From assembly GCA_030374765.1 (NCBI GenBank), contig JARGXX010000097.1, positions 1,054,001 to 1,118,000 of the forward strand: a stretch of 64,000 bases of DNA, written 5' to 3'. This DNA comes from Agarophyton chilense (lineage: Eukaryota > Rhodophyta > Florideophyceae > Gracilariales > Gracilariaceae). The notes under the pieces are model-generated. The model made no database searches. It was not told the DNA's origin and was given only the letters and a program-made list of their open reading frames with translations. Every line of letters starts with the position of its first letter. The first letter of the stretch is position 1. Position numbers and translations under genes: made by a program. This document shows positions 52,299 through 63,159 of the stretch, one piece after another.

Positions 52299-53101
52299 AT
52301 GAAGAACCCCTTCCTCGAGGAATTTTCCTCTCACACCATTTTTGACATCATTCAGGACTTGCTGCAGTCTGATTCGGAGGAGAAAAGCACAAAGCAAGGA
52401 GGTTCAAAGCCTGACAAACTCGGAAGTATAGATTGCAAAAGAAAAGATGGCGCGACGCGGCTCTTCAACGATTACTTTTGAGAATCTCCTGTCTATCCTG
52501 CAAACATATTAAAAAGACGATTCTGTATGCCTCAAAATGTTTCGACAGAGTGTATCAGAAATTGAAAGAGAACTCATTCCCATTCAAGTGCGAAACTTCA
52601 CAGGATGCCTTAGCCTTTCAGGATACCAAAAAACTACTGCAGCTCTCCGTTATTTGGAATATGGATTGGCATCTGATGTTGTCGATGAATATGTTCGAAT
52701 GGCTTTCTGTACGGCTTAAAAATGCCTCCGCGAGTTTGTGCAGACTGTGAACAAATAGTTTGCCGATGAATGCCTCAGGTTCCAAAACGACGAAGACCTT
52801 CGTCGATTGATGAGAAATGGACAGGCAAGAGGATTTCTAGAGATGATTGGTATTCTGGATTGTTGTTAATAGGTTTGGAAGAACTGCCCCACCGCATACA
52901 AAGGGCAGATCCCGGAATAGAAAGGCGATCCAACAATAACAATGGAAGAAATCGCTGATAAACGGCGTTGGATCTAGCACGCGTTTTTCGGTATGCCTGG
53001 ATCGTGCAATGATATAAATTTTCTAGATGCATCTTTTGTGTTGAGAATTATTGCGAAGGACACCTACCCACCTCCTACGGAATACTTCATTGGGAACGAG
53101 C
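52299..53101 (+). pseudogene. PIF/Harbinger transposase (N-terminal two thirds)
   Basis: ATG 52299. Successive frames give DGATRLFNDYF, ESPVYPANI, RRFCMPQNVF, then YQKTTAALRYLEYGLASDVV and DEYVRMAFCTA. The catalytic region follows: NGQARGFLEMIGILDC (first Asp, the SxDC motif), WKNCPTAYKGQI, and HAFFGMPGSCNDINFLDASF (second Asp). These are hallmark blocks of the HARBI1/plant-transposon DDE nuclease. There are several stops and at least one frameshift. The frame is cut at 53101 by gypsy element 3, and the C-terminal third with the third acidic residue is missing. The transposase would cut and paste the element at TWA targets. Confidence 0.85.
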
Positions 53102-53160
53102 CTATTCTCTTCCCGCACGATAGCGCGGCGCGTACACCCCCGTACCCGTCTTGATCAACA
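53102..53160 (+). repeat. Truncated 5' LTR end of element 3
   Basis: 59-bp match to the end of the 3' LTR at 59700-59758. Everything 5' of it is Harbinger DNA. Confidence 0.75.
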
Positions 53161-53206
53161 AAGCGCTTTGAGACGTCAAAGAGTACCAGGACCACACAGG
53201 AGCACT

Positions 53207-54444
53207 ATGTTGTCATACGGAATCGTGAACACTATTGAGCCCCCGAATTTGGCTGGCGCGACTCAACCAGATATTATTCAATTTGAAGTAAACTTTGCCG
53301 CGTACACCGAACGTGTAAGCGACATCAATGCCGGACGCGCATCGAATCAGAGGATCAAGGCCGCATCCATCAGGCAATGCATGAAGCCTAGACTGCTGCA
53401 CAGTCTGTGTATGTTGGGACGCATCGAAGGGGCACAGTCATCAGAAGACGCCACGGACGAAGCCGTTCAGAACTGGTTCGACAGTCGCCTTTCGTCAACT
53501 ATCCGAGATCTCAGCGACCGCGTGGAGGAAGCCATATCCAGAGTTCGTTACAAAGTGATACCAAGAGACCCTTCTGGAGCAGCGGAGAATTTTTTGTTTT
53601 AGAAATCATCGCCGCACTGAATGAGTACAATGCTTCAAGCATCATCAACGACAAGGACCAATGCAAGGAACTGGTCGTAAAACTCGTGCCGAAACTGGAA
53701 CCACCTGAGCCGAGACAAATCGTAATGAACCAGATGCGACTTTGGAAAAAGGAGCAGAAGGGAGATTTGAAGTTCTTTGCGAATACCATAGCTAACCTTG
53801 CAGCTCAAGTGCACGTCGTACAGTGCGCAACTATGAAGCTATAAAGAAAGCACTCAAAGGCTCCTGACACCAGAGTAACAAGTGAGAACTCGAAATCGGA
53901 GGAAGCCCAGAAGAAGAAACTTCGAAAGGGATTTCGCATACAAAAGCCCCACAACGTGGGCAACGCGAGCAAAGGAAAGAGCGCAATGGAGAAGAACAAC
54001 TTTGATGATTGGGACAAGCCATGTTTGAACAGAGGAGAATGGTCGGGAATACATCCGATCAGCAGATGCCCTGTCACCTCGAAGGAGAAGAGACGCGAGC
54101 TACTCGACCAGCATTTCGGCAAGAAGAGGAAGAACGGAAGAAGCGCCAAGGCTGCTTCACTGTACTCTCTGGTCGACCCTGCCCCGAACGCAGAGGAAGG
54201 GAGGTACAAGATTCTTTTAAACAATATTGAAACGGTAGCCTTAGGAGACTCAGGCGCGGACTACTCTACCTTACCATCTGATCTTTTCGAAACCATCGCT
54301 GCGAAGTACCCTGAACTCTTGCCAGAACAACTCGAGAAACCCATGACGCTGAACACCGCAATCAAGTCGGACCACTCTAGAGTACCGGTCATCGCGTCAA
54401 AGACTGTCAACCTAGACCTAACGATACTTTTACATCATACAGGA
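53207..54444 (+). pseudogene. gag: gag and first half of protease of element 3
   Basis: ATG 53207 starts a gag (IEPPNLAGATQPDIIQFEVN) that changes frame at a T-rich stretch near 53590 and meets a TAA at about 53842. The frame then continues (KKLRKGFRIQKPHN). CLNRGEWSGIHPISRCPVTS stands where a zinc-knuckle-like element is found in some gypsy lineages. The protease motif GDSGADYSTLPSDLF lies near 54242. The reading frame is cut at 54444 by the solo LTR; removing the LTR and one CAGGA copy restores the frame into 55166. Confidence 0.75.
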
Positions 54445-55160
54445 TGTAGTATCCGCTCTAACAGAGAGAGCAGACACCTGCGACAGCGTTCGGACTGCCG
54501 ATGGGTCGCTTGCGGCGAAGGAAAAGGGGTGGTAGAGCTACAACACCAGCGAGCTGGAAGTGAGGTGTAAGGCCACTACTCGCCAGCGAGGGTGAACAGG
54601 GCAACTGTAAAACGTTGATGGAACGTACGTACGAGACGGCTCGTGAAGTGGTTGGGCGCTGACTATCTATTAGAGCTCGTCCGGATCTCCGGTTAAGGAA
54701 TCCTAAGCGAGGAACAGAATAGTCATGATGCCCATGTTGTCTCCTTTACTTGGAGTTGGCGCTCACCTCTGGTACACTGTATACTGTGCACCAGGGTGAG
54801 TGACCAAATAAATATATAAATAATACCCAGTGGTCAGCCACTTAGCCAAACCACTGTATGGGTATGGTCCCTAATGGACGTCTAGCTACAAAGGGTAGTA
54901 AAGCCCTCCACGTGGATCGCCACTACATGCGCCGTTGCCAAAATGGCATTCCCCTAAGAAGGGTCGCAACTATGCGCGCGCCGTGGTGAGCCACTCGACC
55001 CATGACGCCACGTGTTCCACTAAGAAATTCTGCCTCTAGGCATCCTATGCGCGATGCCGTTTCATATCACAATGCTGATGATAACACTCACTTATGAGTT
55101 GCAACCGCGACTTCGCGAAAAACCAACCTATCGGATTCCCCGACATAGTAGAATACTACA
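54445..55160. repeat. Solo LTR inserted in the protease of element 3
   Basis: 716 bp from TGTAGTATCC to GAATACTACA, with inverted terminal repeats TGTAGTAT/ATACTACA. It is flanked by a perfect 5-bp duplication, CAGGA (54440-54444 and 55161-55165). A poly-A-like AATAAATATATAAATAAT lies near 54810. It has no coding content and no internal region, so it arose by LTR-LTR recombination. It is not from either gypsy LTR family with known ends in the window. Confidence 0.9.
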
Positions 55161-58100
55161 CAGGAATCCCTGTGCGCATCCGAGGTTTACAGTTCCTAAT
55201 TACAGACTCCGAAATGCCTGAGGTACTCTTGGGCAGACCATTGCTGAAGGCCATGGGTTTCGACTTCAATGAGCATTTGCACCGCATAGCGTCTTTTATC
55301 GACGGTAAATCAGAAGAAGAACTGCAAGGAGGATACTGTAGGCTCTTTTCAGCGAAATATCGAGGCTTGAGCTACACGGACACAGACGAAGATCTCATCG
55401 AGCCACCCGAGTGCCTGCAAGCAGGATTTGGAGTAGACTCCACGGAGTCCATCGAAAATGCGATACAGTCGGCAACCGAGGATGCCAAGAAGAACGGTCT
55501 ATCTGAAGCAGGCACTGGAAAGCTTCGAAAACTCTTGGACAAGCACCGCAGTTGTTTTCGAATCAAGTTAGGACCAGATCACCCTGCCATTGTGCGTCCT
55601 CTCTCCATCAAGCTTGCGCAGAACGCCAAACCATATCGTTCTGCCCAAAGACGATACTCAACCACACAGAGAGTTTTCATCAAGCACACTATTCGTGAAC
55701 TCGGGAAGATCGGTGCGGTTTACAAGCATGACCAGACACGATGGGCATGCCCCGCACTCGCAGTCCCGAAGCCCGGGACTGAAAAGCTCCGTTTCACCGT
55801 CGACTTACGCGGCACAAACTCGAAGACATTGCCTCTCCAGTCAGAGATGCCGCACTTCGAGTCAATGCTTCAGGACTGTGGAGGAAGCAAGTGTTTCGCG
55901 AACATCGACTTTACGCATGGCTATTGGCAAATTCCTTTGGACAAACTATCGCAGGAGATAATGTCAATACAGACCCTGTTAGGGATATACTCGCCAACCA
56001 AAACTCTACAGGGAGGCGCAGACTCCGAAAACCACTTCCAATCCATGATAAAGGAGAAATTCGAGGGAAAGGTAAATCGCATGCTGCAATGGCTAGACGA
56101 CTTTCTCATCCACGCCGAAAATGAAGAACAGCGTCTGTCCGAAATCGCAGTATTCCTCGAAGTCTGCACGGCAGCTGGATTCAAAGTGAACCCCAAGAAG
56201 TCTTGTTTCTTCACTACGAAATTAAAGTTCTGCGGCAGGATAATTTCATCACAAGGAGTCCAATTTGACCCAAGGAACTTTGAGGTCTTGTTGGCGATGA
56301 AGCCCCCACAAACTAGGAACCAGTGGCAACAACTACCCTGCGCATCTATCTGGATGAGTACATCTATACCCGACTACACTCGTGTAGTAACGCCACTCCA
56401 TAAGCTTCTGGAAGAAGCATGCAAGAAAGCCGGAAAACGGACGAAAAAGGCCCTGAGAAGGGTGAAGCTTTCCTGGAATCGCTCGCACTCCGAAGCTTTC
56501 GAGCATGTCAAGCAGCATCTCGCATCTACTACTAAATTAGCACTTCCCAACCCAGGATACAGACTGTGTCGCTTAACAGACGCTTCGGACACTCATTGGG
56601 CGGTAATCCTAACCCAGTCTCCAGTACAGGAGCAGAAGAAGCAAATCGACGAACAAACGCACGAACCATTGGGTTTTCTCTCCGGAGCCTTCACCGGCTC
56701 TTCCGAAAGGTGGAGTGTGCCAGAAAAGGAAGGATTCGCGATCGTAGAGTCCATGTGCAGACTGGATTACTTGACGGTCGGACGGACCGTGTCAATTTAC
56801 ACCGACCATGCGACCTTCGTCCACATATACAACCCATATGGCCGTAACCCTGGAATTGCCCGGCACACCGCCAACAAGCTCACTCGCTGGGCTTTGAAAT
56901 TGAACGGGTTTCGATTCATCATCGAGCATGTGGCGGGAGAGCGAAATGTGTGGGCCGACATACTTACCAGGTGGGCTGTCCAAACGAAGAACACTATGCA
57001 GCCGTCTAACGTGGGACGAATACGAGCACTAATGACGGCGCCAATCAACCCCGGAGCCAACCAAGCGTGTGATTGGCCGTCGCTGCAAAATATCATCGAA
57101 TCCCAGCAGAAAAGCCGTAACTCATTTCCCAAGAGAGAGCAGCGGACAGGTGGAGTTTTCCGATTGCCTACCGGACAGATATGGATACCCGACGAGGACA
57201 CGAGGCTACAACTTCGGATCCTGATCGCAGCGCACACCGGGAGAGGGGGACACAGAGCAGCTGACGCAACGACAGAAACGGTTACAGCACATTTCTGGTG
57301 GAAGATGCTTAGGAGCCACACTAAAGATTTCATACAGTCATGCTTCCATTTCCTCGCATCTGAACCTGGAAAAGTCGTCCCGAGGCCTCTCGGCCATACT
57401 TTTCACGCGAGCAAACCAAACGAACTGCTCCATTTCGACTTTTGTTTTATCAACAAGGGCGAAAAGGGTAAGTTATACATTCTGATTGTAAAGGACGATC
57501 TTTCTGGATAGGTGTGGTTCAGAAGCACGGAAGAAGCGGACGCTGAAACCGTTGCCGACGTCTTAGTGGAATGGTTCGCAACATTCGGAGTGGCGAGGTC
57601 TCGGATATCAGATCAAGAAAGCCATTTCAAGAACAAGTTGATTAAACTTTTGGCTCAGAAGCTGAAGGTAGACCACCACTTCAAACTTCCTTCCTACCAG
57701 TGAAGAAATGGCTCGGTCGAAGTTGTATGCCGCAAGTTGCTGAGAGCCACCCGAGCAATCCTCTCCGAGTTCCAGCTACCGCAATCCGCCTGGCCGACTG
57801 TCTTGCCACTAGTCCTATCAGCATTGAACAGCGCTCCAACGAAGAAGCTTAATGGAAAATGCCCTCTAACGGTATTCACCGGATTACCACAGGACTCTCC
57901 ACTCTCCGTAATTCTGCGAAGTCGGGAGGAAGTGTCAACTATCAGCGACATCGACAGCGAACGAACGAAGGCCCTCCTGGAAATCGAGAAGTTGCAGACG
58001 GCCCTCGACAGCTTTCATCGCACCTGCGCAGAACGTGCACAGAAGCAAAGAAAATATTCTATCGAGGCGCAGAACCGTCGGGCCGGTGTCAGGCCTATTG

Positions 58101-58639
58101 ACTTCACAGAAGGCGACTACGTATTGAAAGCCGTTCTACAGAAACATATCAGGTCGAAAACGAGTCTCTGGTGGCAAGGACCGTTCCGGGTAACAGATTG
58201 CAGGGACCAAATCATCTTCGAAGTGGCAAACCTCCTAAATTCTCAGAAGGAACTGGTGCACGGCAGAAGACTCAAGCGTTTCCAGAACAAGGCTTTTGAA
58301 GTTTCAGAAGAGATCAAAGAACATTTATCTTATCAACAAGACGAGCTACTGGTCATCGAAGACTTCGATGATAGTAGACGCCGCAATAATCAAGTAGAGC
58401 TACTGGTCAAGTGGACTGGGTTTGCACAGGACGAGGCAGACTGGGTTACTATGGAATCGCTCATCAAGGACGTACCCGATCTTTTACAAGAGTACTTGGA
58501 TGAAACGAAGAAGTCTGGTACGAAGTGTAGGACAATGCCCCCAAGGAGGAAAACCTACGAAGACGTCCGGATCTTCCTCTCACGAGGTAACCGGCGCGGT
58601 AGAGCCCTCTCAGCGATCGGCGCGCAATGCCGGGTGTAA
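55161..58639 (+). pseudogene. pol: pol of element 3: protease end, RT, RNase H, integrase, chromodomain
   Basis: One frame with only two stops, TAG 57509 and TGA 57701. The protease ends with EVLLGRPLLKAMGF. RT shows WACPALAVPKPGTEKLRFTV, FANIDFTHGYWQI and the catalytic box WLDDFLIHA, with Leu in place of Tyr of YxDD, as in some oomycete and algal gypsy lineages. RNase H has LTDASDTHWAV and IYTDHATFVHIY. Integrase has the H-H-C-C finger (GHRAADATTETVTAHFWW) and DDE residues in LHFDFCFI, SDQESHF and NGSVEVV. A C-terminal chromodomain (LLVIEDFDDSRRRNNQVELL, VKWTGFAQDEADWV) closes it. It is not closely similar to element 1. Confidence 0.9.
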
Positions 58640-59758
58640 GCCGGAGCCGAACCGTTGCGACGGGCGCAGGGAGACTGAAAGAATCCGAGGATATCCGCCG
58701 AAGCGGTGCTTGCGTATCCTCTGAGGAGGCAAAACCCACGAGAGTGGCGAGCACGACAGGTGTCAGTGCGAGCCGCAAGAGCGGCAATTGCCCAATGAAG
58801 GGGAGGAAAAGGGGAAGAAAATGGGAACGGAGGCAAGAGGGCGAGGTTGACCACGAGTCGCAAGAGGGGACTCGGGAATAGCCGGCACTGCCGGGTGTAG
58901 CAAACCGTATACACGGGCGGAACCACGAAAGTGGGGATAGATACCCAACACACGAAGGCTGCTTGAACGTCCAAGGGGGTTGGGAAGCCGTGCACCACGG
59001 GAAATCCCTCAGTAAGGATTTGTATACCGGCGCAGGCGGTTCGACCCAGAGCCAAGATCTGGAAGACCAAGATCACCCTTGTTGGGAAGACTTTACTGGA
59101 CCGGCGGCCGCGAGGCCGGCGGCCTAAGTACTGTACTCACCGTAGAATAGAATAAATAAAGTCTATCCTAAATAGCTAAATGTCCGTCTAACAAAGGGGC
59201 CAATCTGGCGGCCACGTGTCGCGCGGGTGCTGCGGCCACGCGTATAGCACCCGGTCCCGCCGGTGCATCACCGGCGTTCCGCCCATCGCCGTGAAAACGG
59301 ATTACTCCTACTCATAACGAGGTTGCACGCCGGAGGCTCCGGAAAAAAACTTAAGTTCCCAAAAACCTCCCTGGAGAACGTTGCTCTTCACGCGGAGACA
59401 GCGCAATTTGATCTCCGCCATCGAAAACAATAACCAAAAAACTGTTTGGCTATGGGGGACCGTTGATGGCTACGCATGCTAGTGCTGGCTAGATTGGTCA
59501 TCATTTCGAACGGCCTAGCCGTATTAGGTCGTAGTGTAGAAGTAGCACTTTCGTAACCCAAAGCAGTTGGGTTATAGCAGCCCAAAATGGCAGGAACCTC
59601 TTTGTGGATCACCCCGAACGCGGCATTATAAAAGCCCGGACCCGATTGAAGATATCGAGTCCGGAGGTATCCTTAAACGATCTTCCAAGGTCTTTGTGTC
59701 TATTCTCTTCCCGAACGATAGCGAGGCGCGTAGACTCCCGTACCCGTCTTGATCAACA
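58640..59758 (+). repeat. 3' non-coding region and 3' LTR of element 3 (left limit of LTR unknown)
   Basis: GC-rich with an AATAAATAAA-type signal near 59150. The right end (59700-59758) is fixed by its match to 53102-53160. No second long copy exists to define the LTR start. Confidence 0.55.
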
Positions 59759-59823
59759 GTCCCGTGGTCATTACCGCATGAGAGTACACCATCCATCTTT
59801 AATTCATAAACCATTGAAACACT

Positions 59824-60967
59824 TTAGTCTTGCTCTCCATTTGGACGCTCATCTAATCCCTCCTCCTTTCTAATGCGTCTGCTAACCCTTGACCAAACAC
59901 TTGATCTCATCAGATCGAAAATCTATTTCTTATGCGCGCTGTCGCCTTCCATCGTAGCGCTGGAACAAAGCAGAATATCTTTGTACCTCTCCAGCGCTTC
60001 ATTTCGTGCGCGCTAAAGATCTATTGCATCTGTGGCAAGGTGCAGCTTCTTTCTACTTATTGCCTTTTTGGTGTGTAATTCTTTCGCCTTTCGGCGCCCT
60101 ATTGGCCGATTCTTCACGTCGTCGTTTGCATTTTTCTCCGTTCATTCCGTAGTAGTGTGTAATTCGCCATTTCAAACACGTTCTGCTCCATTTTGTCTCA
60201 CTGCTTGTGTATTTGCATCTTCTGTAGTATGGACAGTGTCGGAACGACGGGTCTCGAATCCAGCCATAACATTGGTGTGCTCCTGAAGCACCTTCCATGC
60301 CTCCATAAAGCTGAAGTCCCGACCACAGGGATCATGAACATTTCCCATTTTGTCGTTGTTATAAATACCCGCCGCAAGATTTATAATGTCACCTCTTCTC
60401 ACGTCCGTTGGCTTAGCCCGTCTCACAGTAGTTAGGCAGCCCGCGAACTTTACGCATTCTTTTATAGAAAGTTTATCCCTGGACTTTACTGATTCATAGC
60501 TCTTGTCGGTAGAGAAAAGGTCTTTCATGGTAATGTATACAGTATTTATTCTGTCAAAGAACGCATTTGACTTTTTTTCAGTTCCCAATATCGGATCCTC
60601 CGATACGCACAACCAGGAGCGGGCGATGAGAACATCATCTATCATCTACTGTGTTATAGTTTTGCCTTCTTGTTCTTGACGTTCGGGGAGCCGTAAATAC
60701 TGACATGCCTTGCGGCAGTATCGCGGCTGCTCTGTCAACTTTAGCCATAGTATCTCCATTCTTCTCTACATTGCCAGGCGTAGGAGGAATTGAGGTTTTG
60801 GAGACAGCAGATGGACCGGGTGACGGCGTTGCTGTTGGTGCCGTTGGATCAGTAATAGAATGATTGGAAACAGCATTTCTGGCCGCAGGAGAATTTGGGA
60901 GTGATGGCACGGAAGGAAGTGGAACACCTTCTGGAAGGACATCTTCTCCCCCGTATGAAAAAGTCAT
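59824..60967 (-). pseudogene. Myb/trihelix-like partner protein of the Harbinger transposon
   Basis: ATG 60967-60965 (MTFSYGGEDVLPEGVPLPS), a Pro/Ser-rich N-terminus, then a Myb/SANT-like DNA-binding region: RRQNYNTVDD, a frameshift at a 4-bp repeat (ATAG) near 60640, then DVLIARSWLCVSEDPILGTE and KKSNAFFDRINTVYI. KFAGCLTTVRRAKPTDVRRG and FSFMEAWKVLQEH follow, then RPIGRRKAKELHTKKA, the typical end of NAM-associated/Myb-like proteins of PIF/Harbin­ger elements. Four in-frame stops lie after 60175 and the end is TAA at 59824-59826. It partners the transposase at 52299 (opposite strand, convergent), which places both in one transposon split by element 3. Confidence 0.75.
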
Positions 60968-62114
60968 GCGATGCAGTGTAGGCAGAGTTGGTTCCAGCTT
61001 CAGGATGCAAACCTGGCGGGGGATAGAACATAATTTGGAGTATCTTGTCAAGTGTGCCCACGGTTGATACAATCTGGCTGTGTCTACCTTTTGGCGCAAA
61101 AGATGAGCGGTATCCAATAATCGTTGGCTATATGTTTTGTTCGCTTGAGCAAAAAGCCAAGTTAGGGGGCTATATTCTCGGAATGTGGCCCTCGAATATA
61201 GCCCCTGAGCAAATATTTGGTAATTTGCTCAACGCGTTGAGAGCGTAAATCGAAACCAAAAGATCAAATATTGCTTTTTGCTAATTTGATTCAAGGTGTG
61301 TGAATGCTCTTATAGTGTAAAATTTATGCATATCTTCTAACACTCTTGAAACCGTCGAGAAAGTCTACAGAAGTAAGAGCCTGACCTCCGACTAGCGGAG
61401 TTCAGGCACCAACCTTAACAAGTTTGTCAATAAACCTTTAGTGATTACCTCAATATTTACTCGTTCATACAACGGGCAGCTTTTGCTGCGTTTTTCCACC
61501 ATGTTCACTGACTATTGACGCGTAAGCCGGTTGGATAGGGCGCTACACTCAATAGATTGCGCTGATTGGCTCGTTAGAGCTTTAAAATCCAGACGGTCAG
61601 CCGCCCGTCAAAGCTATTTACAGTGATCAGCAAGAACGAAATACACTAACGTTATGAATCTAGGTCAGCCTACCACAGGTTGTCGCATCGCAGCAACATT
61701 CCTTTGTCATTTACATAATCGACTTCAGAAATCGTTTCATCACAGCAATTGAATTGCAAATTCATATTGGAAAATGAGAACTCGTGTTTGCGCATATTGG
61801 TCTATTCGTGGTAAGTCCTCGCTGAAATCTGTTCACGCAAAGTCTTGTATGGATTTGTGCTTGGTCACTAGTCCGAGGGCGTTTCGAGCAATAAAGCCTG
61901 AAAAGATCCCCTCCTTCCTTGACAGGAGATATTTAAGGACTCTTTAGAGCGAGAAAGCATTTTGGCTGAATTCCATTTTTTTACTCTACTGAGTCCAGGG
62001 GCGTTGGAAAGCTGGGAGAACTTTAACTAGTCAGTGGTAACCCTCTCTACTCATAGGGCTAATGAATTTCTCTTCTAAGAACCTCTTTTGGGTGTACTGA
62101 TCCTGTGTTAGTAC
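60968..62114. other. Right flank of Harbinger and leader of gypsy element 4
   Basis: No gene. 61166-61177 and 61194-61205 form a perfect 12-bp inverted repeat (GGGGCTATATTC), with a looser extension to about 40 bp per arm. 61379-61407 holds a short hairpin. Transposon ends or the 5' LTR of the next element should lie here, but I could not delimit them. Confidence 0.4.
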
Positions 62115-63000
62115 TTGAAAAGTACTGGAAACGCTGTAAGCGGTGAGGCCAAAGCGGCCTTTCGGAAATACCGACCACTAATGGACCAGTATTCGAGGAA
62201 CCCGGCTCAAGCGGATGCTCAAACTCAACTGAAAGGGCAATCATCTGCGCAATCGGCACCCCAAGTTCAAAATGTTTACTTTGTTCCTCCTTTCATCGAG
62301 CCGGTTCAACCGTCAACTTATCATGGTAAAAGAGATTCTTTCAAAATTCATAGTTGGGTTCTTCTCGTGTAACAATTGCTCACAATTACGCACCATGGAA
62401 ACCCTGTATAACACGAGATGACGATTACGTACGTTTCAAGTTTGCTTCGTGATGTAGCCGCTTTTTGGTGGCTTTTTAAGACGATGGAAGTTGCGAGCAA
62501 ACCCAATACTTGGGGCAATTGAAAAACTAGATCAAGAACGAGTTCGTTCCTGCTGATTATTCTTTACAGACAAGTAATCGGCTCGCAGCACTCCGCCAAT
62601 GCAAGTCTTCTGTCGAGTTTCGTAATCTAGTCATCACCATTCCTGGTATGACCGACGGTGAAATGCTTGAGCGCTTTGTCGACGGTCTCAAGGATGACGT
62701 ACAGCTTGATTTCATCAAGAGTGGTGCTTCTTCTTTCAATAAAGCCGTCTCTCTGGCCGTTCGACTGGACAATGCTCTCTTTTCTCGCAAGAAGAGGTTC
62801 TACCCACGCTTTGGCTATGGCTTCCAGTTTACGAATCGAGGAGCGTTGGCAGCCTCTCAACTGGAGCTGGACCAATGGAACTTGAAGCACTGAACAGCAA
62901 TCGGTCCGGTTTTTCATTAAATGTTAGTAAGAAGAAAAAGGCGAAATGTTGGGATCGCGGAAAGATTGTAGAAAGTCGCCGCCAATAAGGCTGCGTGAAG
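62115..63000 (+). pseudogene. gag: gag of gypsy element 4
   Basis: 62115-62372 gives a Gln/Ala-rich N-terminus, then YHGKRDSFKIHSW, which opens the capsid domain. After frame changes, FVPADYSLQTSNRLAALRQC, KSSVEFRNLVITIPGMTDGE and MLERFVDGLKDDVQLDFIKS follow: the Retrotrans_gag pattern with a well-kept C-terminal half ending near 62893. AKCWDRGKIVESRRQ near 62940 looks like a zinc knuckle with its second Cys mutated to Arg. Confidence 0.75.
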
Positions 63001-63159
63001 CAGATAAACTGGGCTCGCCCCGTGTTAAAGCGAGTAACCACGGGCGTTAGCTCTGTCCGAGTCAGTGACGTTGGTGCTGATTCAAATGACATTCTCGCCT
63101 TGAAGGAAGTTTCATACGGAAAGTTACCCCTTCTGGAAGCTATGTAGATTTGAAAGACG

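Larger units (their letters stand above)
53102..59758 (+). mobile_element. Ty3/gypsy retrotransposon (element 3) inside a Harbinger transposon
   Basis: The left end keeps only the last 59 bp of an LTR (53102-53160), matching 59700-59758 with five mismatches and ending CGTCTTGATCAACA. Between them lie gag, protease, RT, RNase H, integrase and a chromodomain. Harbinger transposase sequence stops at 53101, and the Harbinger partner gene resumes at 59824, so the element sits in that transposon. Because most of the 5' LTR is missing, the target duplication cannot be tested. The element itself contains a solo LTR (54445-55160). Confidence 0.8.

Noticed and set aside
54775-54830. Run of CCAGGGTGAGTGACC and AATAAATATATAAATAATACC as a possible gene promoter
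   Set aside because: It lies inside the solo LTR; it is better explained as LTR promoter/poly-A sequence.
58526-58952. A second possible solo LTR (TGTAGGACAATG to CCCAACACA) flanked by CGAAG
   Set aside because: The 5-bp match is weak evidence, the ends share only TGT/ACA, and the sequence fits the GC-rich 3' region of element 3 as well.
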